From: Neorhizobium galegae
Lineage (GTDB): Bacteria; Pseudomonadota; Alphaproteobacteria; Rhizobiales; Rhizobiaceae
DNA: 64,000 nucleotides
NCBI RefSeq assembly: GCF_017877055.1
Contig: NZ_JAGIPG010000001.1
Location: 868,001 to 932,000 of the forward strand
Direction of reading: 5' to 3'
Numbering within the stretch: the stretch's first letter is position 1; every line of letters starts with the position of its first letter. The translations under genes and the position numbers were made by a program. Below, in pieces: positions 23,988 to 31,855 of the stretch. The notes beneath the pieces are model-generated. The model saw only the letters and a list, made by a program, of their open reading frames with translations, was not told the origin of the DNA and made no database searches.

Positions 23988-25397
23988 TCAATCTTCCAGT
24001 ACCCAGGTGTCCTTGGTGCCGCCGCCCTGGCTGGAATTGACCACGAGCGAACCCTGTTTCAGGGCCACTCGGGTCAGACCGCCGGGGATGATCTTCACCT
24101 TGTCGGAGACGAGCACATAGGGGCGCAGGTCGACGTGGCGGGGGGCGATCCCCTTGTTGACGAAGATCGGTACGGTGGACAGCGCCAGCGTCGGCTGGGC
24201 GATGTAGTTGGCGGGCTTGGCGGCCAGCTTCTCGGCGAATTCGGTGCGTTCCTTCTTGCTTGCCGTCGGGCCGACCAGCATGCCGTAGCCGCCCGAACCG
24301 TGAACTTCCTTGATGACCAGTTCCTCGATGTGCTCCAGCACGTATTTGAGGCTGTCGGGCTCGGAACAGCGCCAGGTCGGCACGTTTTCGAGCAGCGCCT
24401 TGCGGCCCGTATAGAATTCGACGATCTCGGGCATGTAGGAATAGATCGCCTTGTCGTCGCAGATGCCGGTGCCGGGGGCATTGGCGATGGTGATGTTGCC
24501 GGCCCGGTAGACGTCCATGATGCCGGGAATGCCGAGCGCCGAATCCGCGCGGAAGGTCATCGGATCGAGGAAGTCGTCGTCGACGCGGCGGTAGAGCACG
24601 TCGATCGCCTCGTAGCCGCGGGTGGTGCGCATCTTGACGCGTCCGTCGATGACCCTCAGATCGGCACCTTCGACGAGCTCGACGCCCATCTGGTCGGCGA
24701 GGAACGAGTGTTCGTAATAGGCCGAATTGAAGATGCCGGGCGTCAGCACCGCGACGCGTGGCCGGCCCTTGCAGCCGGGAGGGGCAAGCGAGGCGAGCGA
24801 CTGGCGCAGCAGCCGCGGATAGTCCTCGACCCGCTGCACCTTGTTCAGCGTAAATAGTTCCGGGAACATCTGCATCATGGTTTCCCGGTTTTCCAGCATG
24901 TAGGAAACTCCGGACGGAGTGCGGGCGTTGTCTTCCAGCACGTAGAACTGGTCCTCGCCGGTGCGCACGATGTCGGTGCCGACGATATGAGTGTAGACGC
25001 CGCCCGGCGGCTTGAAGCCGATCATTTCGGGAAGGAAGGTGACGTTCCTCTCGATCAGCGCACGGGGAATGCGGCCGGCCTTGATGATCTCCTGTTTGTG
25101 GTAGATGTCGTCGAGGAAGGCGTTGAGCGCCAGAACCCGCTGCTCGATGCCTTGAGCAAGCTTGCGCCATTCACGAGCCGAGATGATGCGGGGAATGATG
25201 TCGAAGGGGATGAGCTTTTCGGAACTGTCTGCGTGTCCATAGACCGCGAAGGTGATGCCCGTCTTCCTGAATATGTTTTCCGCGTCCTGGGTCTTGCGGA
25301 TCAGGTGCGCAGCGTCCTGACTGGCATACCATTCGTGGTAGGTCTTGTATGGCGGTCGCGGAAGGTTTTCCGCAGTCAACATTTCGTCAAATGCCAA
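23988..25397 (-). CDS. Circularly permuted ATP-grasp (type 2) protein
   Basis: 469 aa from a TTG at 25397 (protein start AFDEMLTAENLPRPPYKTYH), preceded by AAAGGGGAA; an ATG four codons later is possible, and the longer frame to 25547 is leader. CP-ATP-grasp features: TFAVYGHADSSEKLIPFDII, FLPEMIGFKPPGGVYTHI, DQFYVLEDNARTPSG, KEVHGSGGYGMLVGP and VVNSSQGGGTKDTWVLED at the C-terminus. It should activate a carboxylate with ATP to form an amide bond. First gene of the trio with alpha-E and transglutaminase; the product is unknown. Confidence 0.87.
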   Translation of the reverse strand: MAFDEMLTAENLPRPPYKTYHEWYASQDAAHLIRKTQDAENIFRKTGITFAVYGHADSSEKLIPFDIIPRIISAREWRKLAQGIEQRVLALNAFLDDIYHKQEIIKAGRIPRALIERNVTFLPEMIGFKPPGGVYTHIVGTDIVRTGEDQFYVLEDNARTPSGVSYMLENRETMMQMFPELFTLNKVQRVEDYPRLLRQSLASLAPPGCKGRPRVAVLTPGIFNSAYYEHSFLADQMGVELVEGADLRVIDGRVKMRTTRGYEAIDVLYRRVDDDFLDPMTFRADSALGIPGIMDVYRAGNITIANAPGTGICDDKAIYSYMPEIVEFYTGRKALLENVPTWRCSEPDSLKYVLEHIEELVIKEVHGSGGYGMLVGPTASKKERTEFAEKLAAKPANYIAQPTLALSTVPIFVNKGIAPRHVDLRPYVLVSDKVKIIPGGLTRVALKQGSLVVNSSQGGGTKDTWVLED

Positions 25398-25858
25398 AGG
25401 CGCATTCCCCTTTTTTGGCCATAAGAATACAACGGTGCAGGCAATGCAAGAACTGTGCGCAATTCGCGGAAAAGAATTCTGCGCGTCAAAAAACACAGGC
25501 TCGAGGCCCCACCTGTCAGTAGATGCGCTGATTCTGGCGCTCGGCAAGCGTCCTATTTTAGGAGAGGGTGAATAAGTCTCCTGCCTTGAAAAACATCAGT
25601 TGCCCAAGCGCTGATCAAATGTCGCCGGCTGGCATCGATTCCGCTCCGTTTGCAAATGATCGCGCGGTCCGGGTCCGTGAAGGCTCCCGAAATCGGCTGC
25701 TTGACAGAAATTCGACCGCTCGGCATAAAGAAACCGGACGTGCAAAAGTCACTGCCCGGTAGGTAGTCCGGGTGACGCTTTGCGTTCGTATAAGGGTTCG
25801 CTCATGGGGAGCGGGCACAACCTGTACGTCCTTTTCCGATACGGAAGAGGAGCGTCCT
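25398..25858. other. 461-base intergenic region
   Basis: Separates the minus-strand ATP-grasp operon from the plus-strand FAD monooxygenase. A 64-codon plus-strand frame at 25568 has no ribosome site or family match and is not called. A sigma70-type promoter is visible at 25701-25729. Nothing else stands out. Confidence 0.6.
25701..25729 (+). promoter_or_regulatory. Sigma70-like promoter of the FAD monooxygenase gene
   Basis: Perfect -35 TTGACA (25701-25706), 17-base spacer and a -10-like CATAAA (25724-25729), about 130 bases upstream of the ATG at 25859. Confidence 0.5.
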
Positions 25859-27082
25859 ATGCCTAAGCTGAAAGTTATGATTGCCGGTGCCGGTCTCGGT
25901 GGGCTTTGCCTTGCGCAAATGCTGCGTCGTGGTGATGTCGAGGTGGAAATCTTCGAACGCGATGCGAGTCCCTGGGATCGCCCGCAGGGCTATCGCCTGC
26001 ATATCGACCGGGATGGGGTGAATGCCCTTCGGGAAGTCCTGCCGGACAATCTCTACCGGCTTTTCGAAGCGACCGCGATGCGGCCTTTGCCGTTCACGAC
26101 GATCGTCGATACGGGCCTCAAGGAGTTGCGGCGGATGCCGAGCGGCGGGCATGACAAGTCGCCCAGCCACTGGCTCGCCGAGGGCATTGCGCAGCACGTC
26201 AATGTCAACCGCGCCACCTTGCGGCATATTCTTCTGACCGGCCTGCAGGATGTCTGCCGCTTCGGTGCCCGGCTGCTGCGCTATGAAACGGATGCCGAAG
26301 GGGTGACCGCCGTGTTTGCCGACGGCAGCACCGAACGGGGCGACATTCTGGTCGGCGCCGACGGGATCCGTTCTGCGGTGCGCCGGCAGCGCCTTCCCGA
26401 GGCGCGGATCATGGATACCGGGGTGCGCGCCATCTACGGCCGCATTCCGATCGAACAGGCTCAGCGCCTGTTGCCCAAGCAGGTTCTGGCTGACGTCTTC
26501 ACCGTCGCTTCCGATGATCGGCGGGTGTTCCTCGGACTGGGACCGGTGGTTTTTCCGAACCGTCCGCACGTCGCTTCCGACAAGTTCGCGCCCGAGGCAG
26601 GTCTTTCCAGCCAGGACGACTATGTCGTCTGCATCATTGGCGGCCGCCGGGAATATTTCGGCAACGACGACGCCATGCTGCGAGAGGCCGGCAGCCAGGC
26701 GCTTCAGGCGCTTTCGGGCAGGATGCTGGATGGCTGGCCCGTCGCCGCCAGGGCTGTTCCGGCCCAGGGAGATCCGACCTCCTTCTTCTCGATCGAGATG
26801 CATACGAGCGTGCCATGCGATCTCGGAGAGACTTCTCGCGCGACGCTTCTCGGCGACGCGATCCATGCGATAACGCCGACGCTCGGTCGAGGGGCCAACG
26901 TCGCCATGCGCGATGCGGCGCTGCTCGGACATGCGATCGTCGCCGTCGAACGCGGCGAGGTCGGCCTTGCGCTGGCACTCAATGCCTATGAGCGGGAGAT
27001 GACCGGATATGGTTTCAGCGTGGTGCGCGAGTCGGCCTCCATGGGACAAAGGCTGATGGGGCAGGATCCGCTTCCGACGTAA
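25859..27082 (+). CDS. FAD-dependent monooxygenase (UbiH/PHBH type)
   Basis: 407 aa from the ATG at 25859 with GAGGAGCG upstream. Flavin hydroxylase motifs: GAGLGGLCLAQML (FAD GxGxxG), the second FAD motif LVGADGIRSAVRR, and the ribityl-binding GDAIHAITPTLGRGANVAMR. Such enzymes hydroxylate aromatic or polyketide-like compounds with NAD(P)H and O2; the tetracycline and aklavinone type is similar. Substrate unknown. The following EamA exporter and SDR on the same strand could form a small detoxification or catabolic set. Confidence 0.82.
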   Translation: MPKLKVMIAGAGLGGLCLAQMLRRGDVEVEIFERDASPWDRPQGYRLHIDRDGVNALREVLPDNLYRLFEATAMRPLPFTTIVDTGLKELRRMPSGGHDKSPSHWLAEGIAQHVNVNRATLRHILLTGLQDVCRFGARLLRYETDAEGVTAVFADGSTERGDILVGADGIRSAVRRQRLPEARIMDTGVRAIYGRIPIEQAQRLLPKQVLADVFTVASDDRRVFLGLGPVVFPNRPHVASDKFAPEAGLSSQDDYVVCIIGGRREYFGNDDAMLREAGSQALQALSGRMLDGWPVAARAVPAQGDPTSFFSIEMHTSVPCDLGETSRATLLGDAIHAITPTLGRGANVAMRDAALLGHAIVAVERGEVGLALALNAYEREMTGYGFSVVRESASMGQRLMGQDPLPT

Positions 27083-27220
27083 GGATCTCGCCCCCTCTCT
27101 CAAACGCCGTTCATCGCAATCATCAGTTTTTCTGCTTTGACGACGAAACGAGGTGGGAATAAGCCAAGCGGCCCCCATGAAAACGGCGCCTGCCGTAAAC
27201 TCCGCCGGAAATCCCCCGTC

Positions 27221-28093
27221 ATGCTCGATCGTCTGGCTCCGGCCCTCTTCGTCTTCCTCTGGTCCACGGGCTGGATCGTCGCGAAATATGCGGCGGTGCA
27301 CGCCGATCCCCTGACATTTCTGGCCGGACGCCACGCGCTCGCCGCGGCGGCATTTTTCGTTGTCTGCCTGATCGCAGGGGCAAAATGGCCGAAGAGCGGT
27401 GTTCAGATCGGGCACGCGATCTTCTCCGGCGTTTTCCTGCACGGGCTTTATCTTGCGGGCGTCTGGTATGCGATCGGGCAGGGCGTGCCGGCCGGCCTTT
27501 CCGGCATCATCGCCGGGCTGCAGCCGCTTTTGACCGCCCTGGTCGCGCCGATTTTCCTCGGCGAGCGCCTCAAGCCCCTGCAGAAGGTCGGCCTGGCGCT
27601 CGGTTTTGCCGGCATTCTGATCGCGATCTCGCCGCAGCTTCTCGACGTCTTCGAACGCGGGCTGGGAGGACTTGCGGTTCCGGTGCTGATCAACCTCGTC
27701 GCCATGACCTCGGTCACTTACGGTACGCTCTACCAGAAGCGCCACCTACAGGAGGGCGACCTGTTCTCGATCGCGACGCTGCAATTCGTCGGGGCGCTGA
27801 TCGTGACGATCCCGCTGGCGCTCAGCCTCGAAAACCTGCGCTTCGACTGGACGCATGAGGCGATCTTCGCCATGGCCTGGTCTGTGCTTGGCCTGTCCAT
27901 GGGCGCCGTCGGCCTGCTGCTCTACCTCATCCGCCGCGGCCAGGTCTCCCGCGCCGCCTCGCTGATCTACCTGATGCCGCCGGTCGTGGCGATCGAGGCG
28001 GCCATTCTTTTCGGGGAACCGCTGACCCTGCCGATGATCGTCGGCACGGTGATCGTGGTGGCGGGCGTCTACATGGTGAACCGGAAAGCTTGA
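27221..28093 (+). CDS. EamA/DMT-family transporter
   Basis: 290 aa from the ATG at 27221 (MLDRLAPALFVFLWSTGWIV); the frame also opens at a TTG at 27137 but that extension is polar and unlike the family. Ten predicted membrane helices in two EamA repeats; the second repeat includes PVLINLVAMTSVTYGTLYQK and ends in GEPLTLPMIVGTVIVVAGVY. Drug/metabolite exporter family; the substrate cannot be read from sequence. 138 bases after the monooxygenase. Confidence 0.82.
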   Translation: MLDRLAPALFVFLWSTGWIVAKYAAVHADPLTFLAGRHALAAAAFFVVCLIAGAKWPKSGVQIGHAIFSGVFLHGLYLAGVWYAIGQGVPAGLSGIIAGLQPLLTALVAPIFLGERLKPLQKVGLALGFAGILIAISPQLLDVFERGLGGLAVPVLINLVAMTSVTYGTLYQKRHLQEGDLFSIATLQFVGALIVTIPLALSLENLRFDWTHEAIFAMAWSVLGLSMGAVGLLLYLIRRGQVSRAASLIYLMPPVVAIEAAILFGEPLTLPMIVGTVIVVAGVYMVNRKA

Positions 28094-28180
28094 GAGAGTT
28101 TTCCGGCCGGTCAGGAAACGGGTGTCGGCGGGAGCCGGGACCCCTTAGACAGCGGATGTAAACCCAAGAGGAGTTACATC

Positions 28181-28924
28181 ATGCTGACCAACAAAGTTGC
28201 CATCGTTACCGGTGCATCAAGCGGCATCGGCCGAGCCGCCGCCCTTCTCTTCGCCCGGGAAGGGGCTGCCGTTGTTGTCAACGCGCGAGGCGAGGCGGAA
28301 CTGCAAAAACTTGTTTCCGAGATCGAGGCGGCCGGCGGCCGCGCGGTTGCCGTGGCAGGCGATGTCGCGAACGAGGAGACCCACCGGGCATTGCTCGAAA
28401 CCGCGCTTGGCCGGTTTGGCGGTCTCGACATTGCCCTGAACAATGCAGGTACGGTCGGGCCCTACAAGCCGCTTTGCGAGGTGACACGAGAGGAGTGGCA
28501 GCATACCATGACCACGAACCTCACGAGCGCCTTCCTCGGCGCCCGCTCGCAGATCCCCGCCATGCTCGAACGCGGCGGCGGATCGATCATCTTCACCTCC
28601 ACCTTTGTCGGCACCAGCGTCGGCATCCCCGGCATGGGCGCCTATGGCGCATCCAAGGCCGGGATCATGGGTCTGGTGAAGGGGATTACCGCCGACTATG
28701 GAGCGCGCGGCATACGCGCCAATGCGCTCTTGCCCGGCGGCACGGACACTCCCATGGCCGGCGACGCGGCACAAAAGGAATGGGCGGCAGGTCTGCATGC
28801 CCTCAAGCGCATCGCTCAGCCCGAGGAAATCGCCCGGGCGGCACTTTTCCTGGCGAGCCCGATGGCGAGCTTCGTGGCAGGGTCGGCGCTCTTCGTGGAT
28901 GGAGGCAACGCGGCGGTGAAATGA
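28181..28924 (+). CDS. Short-chain dehydrogenase/reductase
   Basis: 247 aa, classical SDR. Cofactor motif TGASSGIG at 11-18, NNAG near 88, active-site Ser region SIIFTSTFVG and catalytic YGASK near 153-157, and C-terminal GSALFVDGGNAAVK. Arg after the first strand (NARGEAEL) suggests NADP preference. Strong ribosome site AAGAGGAGTTACATC. Substrate unknown. Ends just before a bidirectional terminator. Confidence 0.88.
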   Translation: MLTNKVAIVTGASSGIGRAAALLFAREGAAVVVNARGEAELQKLVSEIEAAGGRAVAVAGDVANEETHRALLETALGRFGGLDIALNNAGTVGPYKPLCEVTREEWQHTMTTNLTSAFLGARSQIPAMLERGGGSIIFTSTFVGTSVGIPGMGAYGASKAGIMGLVKGITADYGARGIRANALLPGGTDTPMAGDAAQKEWAAGLHALKRIAQPEEIARAALFLASPMASFVAGSALFVDGGNAAVK

Positions 28925-28929
28925 CAAAA

Positions 28930-28955
28930 AAAGAGGCCGCTCGCGCGGCCTCTTT
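28930..28955. terminator. Bidirectional terminator between SDR and RNA helicase
   Basis: AAAGAGGCCGC - TCGC - GCGGCCTCTTT, 11-bp perfect stem with A-run before and T-rich tract after. Serves both convergent genes. Confidence 0.9.
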
Positions 28956-28966
28956 GCTTTGTTTCC

Positions 28967-30694
28967 CTATGCAGGGCGGCGTGTGCGGCCCTGCTGGCCG
29001 CCGGAGCGGTTATCGTTGCCGAACTTTACCGGACCCGCATTGGCGCCATTGGCCGGCCGGGCGGCTTCGACGCGCGGGCCGCGATTGCTGCGCTGGGCAG
29101 CGGGCTCATGGGCGCCGTGTGCGGCATGGGGGTTCTTAGCCCCATTGCCGCCCTTGCGGTGTTCCTTGCGGGGCTCGGTGCGGGCCGGACGGCCTTCGCC
29201 GTTCTGGGGACCGAACTGCTTCTTGACCGGGCGGAAATCCGATGTGGTCGAGAGGTCGTTGTCTACTTCCGGGCGCGGAGCGTCTTCGCCGCGACGCTGG
29301 CCGCGGAAATCGTCGTTGCGACGGTTGTCGCGCTGCGGGCGGTCACCATGGGGACGATCGCCGTTGGCGCGGGCCGGACGCTGGGGACGATCCCCACCCT
29401 CGGCGCCTTCGGCTGCGAAGAACGGCTTGCGGGCCGGACGTTCGCGGCGCTCGGGACGGCCTTCGCCGTTGCCGCGTGCCTGGCCGTTGCCGCCACGGCC
29501 GCGATTGGCAGCGCCGCCACGGTTGTTGTTGCCGGCACCGCCGCGTGGCTGGCGGCCGCCTTCGGGGCGTTCGCCGGATGCGGTGGTGATCTCGATGTTC
29601 ATCAGGCGCTCGATGTCGCGCAGCAGGCGCGCTTCGTCGGGAGCGCAGAAGGCGATCGCGATGCCGTCGCGACCGGCACGTGCGGTACGGCCGATGCGGT
29701 GGACGTAAGCGTCGGGTACTTCCGGGAGATCGTAGTTGAAGACGTGGGTAACGCCGGGGATGTCGATGCCTCGGGCGGCGACGTCGGTGGCGACCAGAAC
29801 GCGGATCTCGTTGTCACGGAAGGCCTTGAGGGCGCGCTCGCGCTGGCCCTGGCTCTTGTTGCCGTGGATCGAGGCGACCTTGAAGCCGACATGCTCGAGA
29901 TGCTTGGAGAGCTTTTCGGCGCCGTGCTTGGTGCGCAGGAAGACCATGGCGCGGCCGGTCGGATTTTCTTCGAGCGACTTCTTCAGAAGATCGGTCTTGT
30001 CGTTCTTGCCGACCACGAAGTGGACGAACTGTTCGACCTTGTCGGCAGCCTTGCCCGGAGGCGTGACCGAAACCTGGACCGGATCCTTGAGGAAGTCGGA
30101 CGCAAGATCGGCGATCGCCTTCGGCATGGTGGCCGAGAAGAGCAGGGTCTGGCGCTTGTTCGGCACCATCTTGGAAATCTTGCGCAGATCGTGGATGAAG
30201 CCGAGATCGAGCATCTGGTCGGCTTCATCGAGAACGAGGTAACGAACCGCGGTCAGGCCGATCGCACGGCGGGCGATCAGGTCAAGCAGGCGGCCCGGGG
30301 TCGCGACGAGAATGTCGGTGCCTTTTTCGAGCTGCAGCTGCTGCTTGTTGATCGAGGCGCCGCCGACGACGGCGTTGATCTTCATCGGCGTGCCGCGCAC
30401 GTAGCTCTTCAGGCTGGCGGCGATCTGGTTGACCAGTTCGCGGGTCGGGGCGAGGATGAGCGTACGGGTGGTGCGGTTGTCAGGACGCTTCGGATCCTTG
30501 GCAAGCATTTCGATGATCGGCAGACCGAATGCGGCGGTCTTGCCGGTGCCGGTCTGGGCAAGGCCGATCATGTCGCGGCCTTCGAGAAGCTGGGGGATCG
30601 CCTGGGCCTGGATCGGGGTCGGCGTTTCGTAACCGAGCGCAAACAGAGTGGCTACGGTCTGCTTGGACAGACCAAGCTCATGGAAATTCGTCAA
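28967..30694 (-). CDS. DEAD-box RNA helicase, RhlE type
   Basis: 575 aa from a TTG at 30694 (LTNFHELGLSKQTVATLF). All helicase motifs are present: Q-motif PTPIQAQAIP, Walker A AQTGTGKTAAFG, PTRELV, TPGRLLDLI, DEAD in VLDEADQMLDLGF, SAT in FSATMP, and the C-domain RTKHGAEKLSKHL / ATDVAARGIDIPGVTHVFNYDLP / HRIGRTARAG. The 190-residue tail is rich in Arg, Gly, Asn and Pro (GGAGNNNRGGAANRGRGG), as in RNA-binding RhlE tails. Likely role in ribosome assembly and cold adaptation. A structured leader precedes it. Confidence 0.93.
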   Translation of the reverse strand: MTNFHELGLSKQTVATLFALGYETPTPIQAQAIPQLLEGRDMIGLAQTGTGKTAAFGLPIIEMLAKDPKRPDNRTTRTLILAPTRELVNQIAASLKSYVRGTPMKINAVVGGASINKQQLQLEKGTDILVATPGRLLDLIARRAIGLTAVRYLVLDEADQMLDLGFIHDLRKISKMVPNKRQTLLFSATMPKAIADLASDFLKDPVQVSVTPPGKAADKVEQFVHFVVGKNDKTDLLKKSLEENPTGRAMVFLRTKHGAEKLSKHLEHVGFKVASIHGNKSQGQRERALKAFRDNEIRVLVATDVAARGIDIPGVTHVFNYDLPEVPDAYVHRIGRTARAGRDGIAIAFCAPDEARLLRDIERLMNIEITTASGERPEGGRQPRGGAGNNNRGGAANRGRGGNGQARGNGEGRPERRERPARKPFFAAEGAEGGDRPQRPARANGDRPHGDRPQRDNRRNDDFRGQRRGEDAPRPEVDNDLSTTSDFRPVKKQFGPQNGEGRPARTEPRKEHRKGGNGAKNPHAAHGAHEPAAQRSNRGPRVEAARPANGANAGPVKFGNDNRSGGQQGRTRRPA

Positions 30695-30713
30695 GTCGAA
30701 TACCTTTTCGGGG

Positions 30714-30766
30714 CGCCAAAAGCGTATCGCCGGACTGGCACCATGCCGTCCGGTCTGCCTTTGGCG
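30714..30766 (-). promoter_or_regulatory. Long imperfect hairpin in the rhlE-type leader
   Basis: Outer stem CGCCAAA (30714-30720) / TTTGGCG (30760-30766). Inner stem CCGGA - GGCA - CCA - TGCC - TCCGG (30730-30753). The element begins 20 bases upstream of the TTG start, so in the minus-strand transcript it would lie close to the ribosome site. Cold-shock-type control is possible. Confidence 0.5.
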
Positions 30767-31040
30767 TCAAGAACCCCGCGTGAAGTGGGAACTTGCAAGT
30801 TGGAAATTGCTCTCCAGCGCTTAAACCCTCCGGGATCGAGGGCGATCTATCTGTGCGCCTTGTTCCTTCTTCGCGGTGTCTTTAATGACGCGGGGCCAAC
30901 TCACGCGGCGGCCGGAAGGTGAAAGCTGAAGCGCATTTGGTGGTTTTCCGGGCAAAAGTCAAGCAGATGTTTCGCAATCGCGAAATGGATCGGCTTCCCG
31001 GCCGCGGCCGCAACGGCGCTCAGAATATCTCCACCACAGC

Positions 31041-31078
31041 AAAAAGCCTGCCTCCGCCGGCGGCGGAAACAGGCCTTT
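31041..31078 (-). terminator. Terminator of the Gly-zipper secreted protein gene
   Basis: On the minus strand AGGCCTG ... TCCGCC-GCC-GGCGGA ... CAGGCTTTTTG, a long GC stem with T-run, 25 bases after the stop at 31103. Confidence 0.75.
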
Positions 31079-31102
31079 AGGATATGCGATCAGCCTTGCT
31101 GA

Positions 31103-31459
31103 TCAGCGCGAGCAGACTTCGACGCGATAGGGTTCGCCATAGCGGTTGCGGCGCCATTCGAGTTCGCAGACCGGCGGGTAGTCCCGGTAATAGGCGCGGC
31201 GGTAATAAACGGGCGGCGGGGGCGGGGGAGCATAGTCGTATTCCGGCTCCACATATTCAGGCTCGACATAGGTCGGCCGCTGCGATCCCGCGACGATCGC
31301 GCCGCCGATGATGCCGCCGGCAAGTCCCGCAGCCACGCCCGGCCAGACGTCGCGATGGTGGCGGTCGCGGGCTTCGGCCGCAGGAGCGGTCACCGTCAGG
31401 GCGCCCGCTACGGACAGTGCGACGAGGCCGAGTGATATCGTCTTCTTCAGTGCCGACAT
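31103..31459 (-). CDS. Secreted or outer-membrane-linked Gly-zipper protein
   Basis: 118 aa. Signal peptide MSALKKTISLGLVALSVAGA with cut after APAAEA. Then a histidine-rich patch, a glycine-zipper helix VAAGLAGGIIGGAIVAG, a Pro/Tyr-rich linker (two VEPEY repeats, PPPPPP) and a C-terminal domain with two cysteines (VCELEWRRNRYGEPYRVEVC), probably disulfide-bonded. No enzymatic motif. It shares this architecture with the protein at 36750-37112, so the window holds two family members. Likely envelope-associated. Confidence 0.7.
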   Translation of the reverse strand: MSALKKTISLGLVALSVAGALTVTAPAAEARDRHHRDVWPGVAAGLAGGIIGGAIVAGSQRPTYVEPEYVEPEYDYAPPPPPPVYYRRAYYRDYPPVCELEWRRNRYGEPYRVEVCSR

Positions 31460-31855
31460 GTTTTTTCCTTTCCCTTTTTGTCCTCAAGGGGTGCAGAAAT
31501 CGTGGCGCGCAAAGGCGGCAGATTCATGGAGATGATTTCCCGATAGTCTGAACGGACGTTCAGCTTGATGCCGCCTTCGGTTGATTTTCGTCAAGCCTGA
31601 GCAATCGCTAATGTGGATCATGGCGACAACGTGGCGATAAGATGGAGGAAGTTTGATGCAAGCCAGCGGGCCTAGTTTCGTATTTTTCTTTCCGATTCCG
31701 CCCCGGCACCTTCATCCGAGTGGCGGGCGACCGACACCGGTGATAGCCGGATTCTACCTTGGATTGCGTTTTCCGTCATATCGAGATGCCTCCGATTGAC
31801 AAATGCCAGAAACGATAAGTCGTACCGTTTCAACAACACGATATTAACACTCGCT
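31460..31855. other. 396-base intergenic region
   Basis: Between the divergent Gly-zipper protein and the hybrid kinase. I see no RNA gene, repeat or clear promoter. The kinase frame opens upstream at 31796, but no ribosome site supports that start. Confidence 0.5.

Noticed and set aside
25568..25762. 64-codon plus-strand frame in the gap before the FAD monooxygenase
   Set aside because: No Shine-Dalgarno or family match; overlaps the predicted promoter of the monooxygenase.
25802..27745. 647-codon minus-strand frame
   Set aside because: Antisense of the FAD monooxygenase and EamA genes, which have full motifs on the plus strand.
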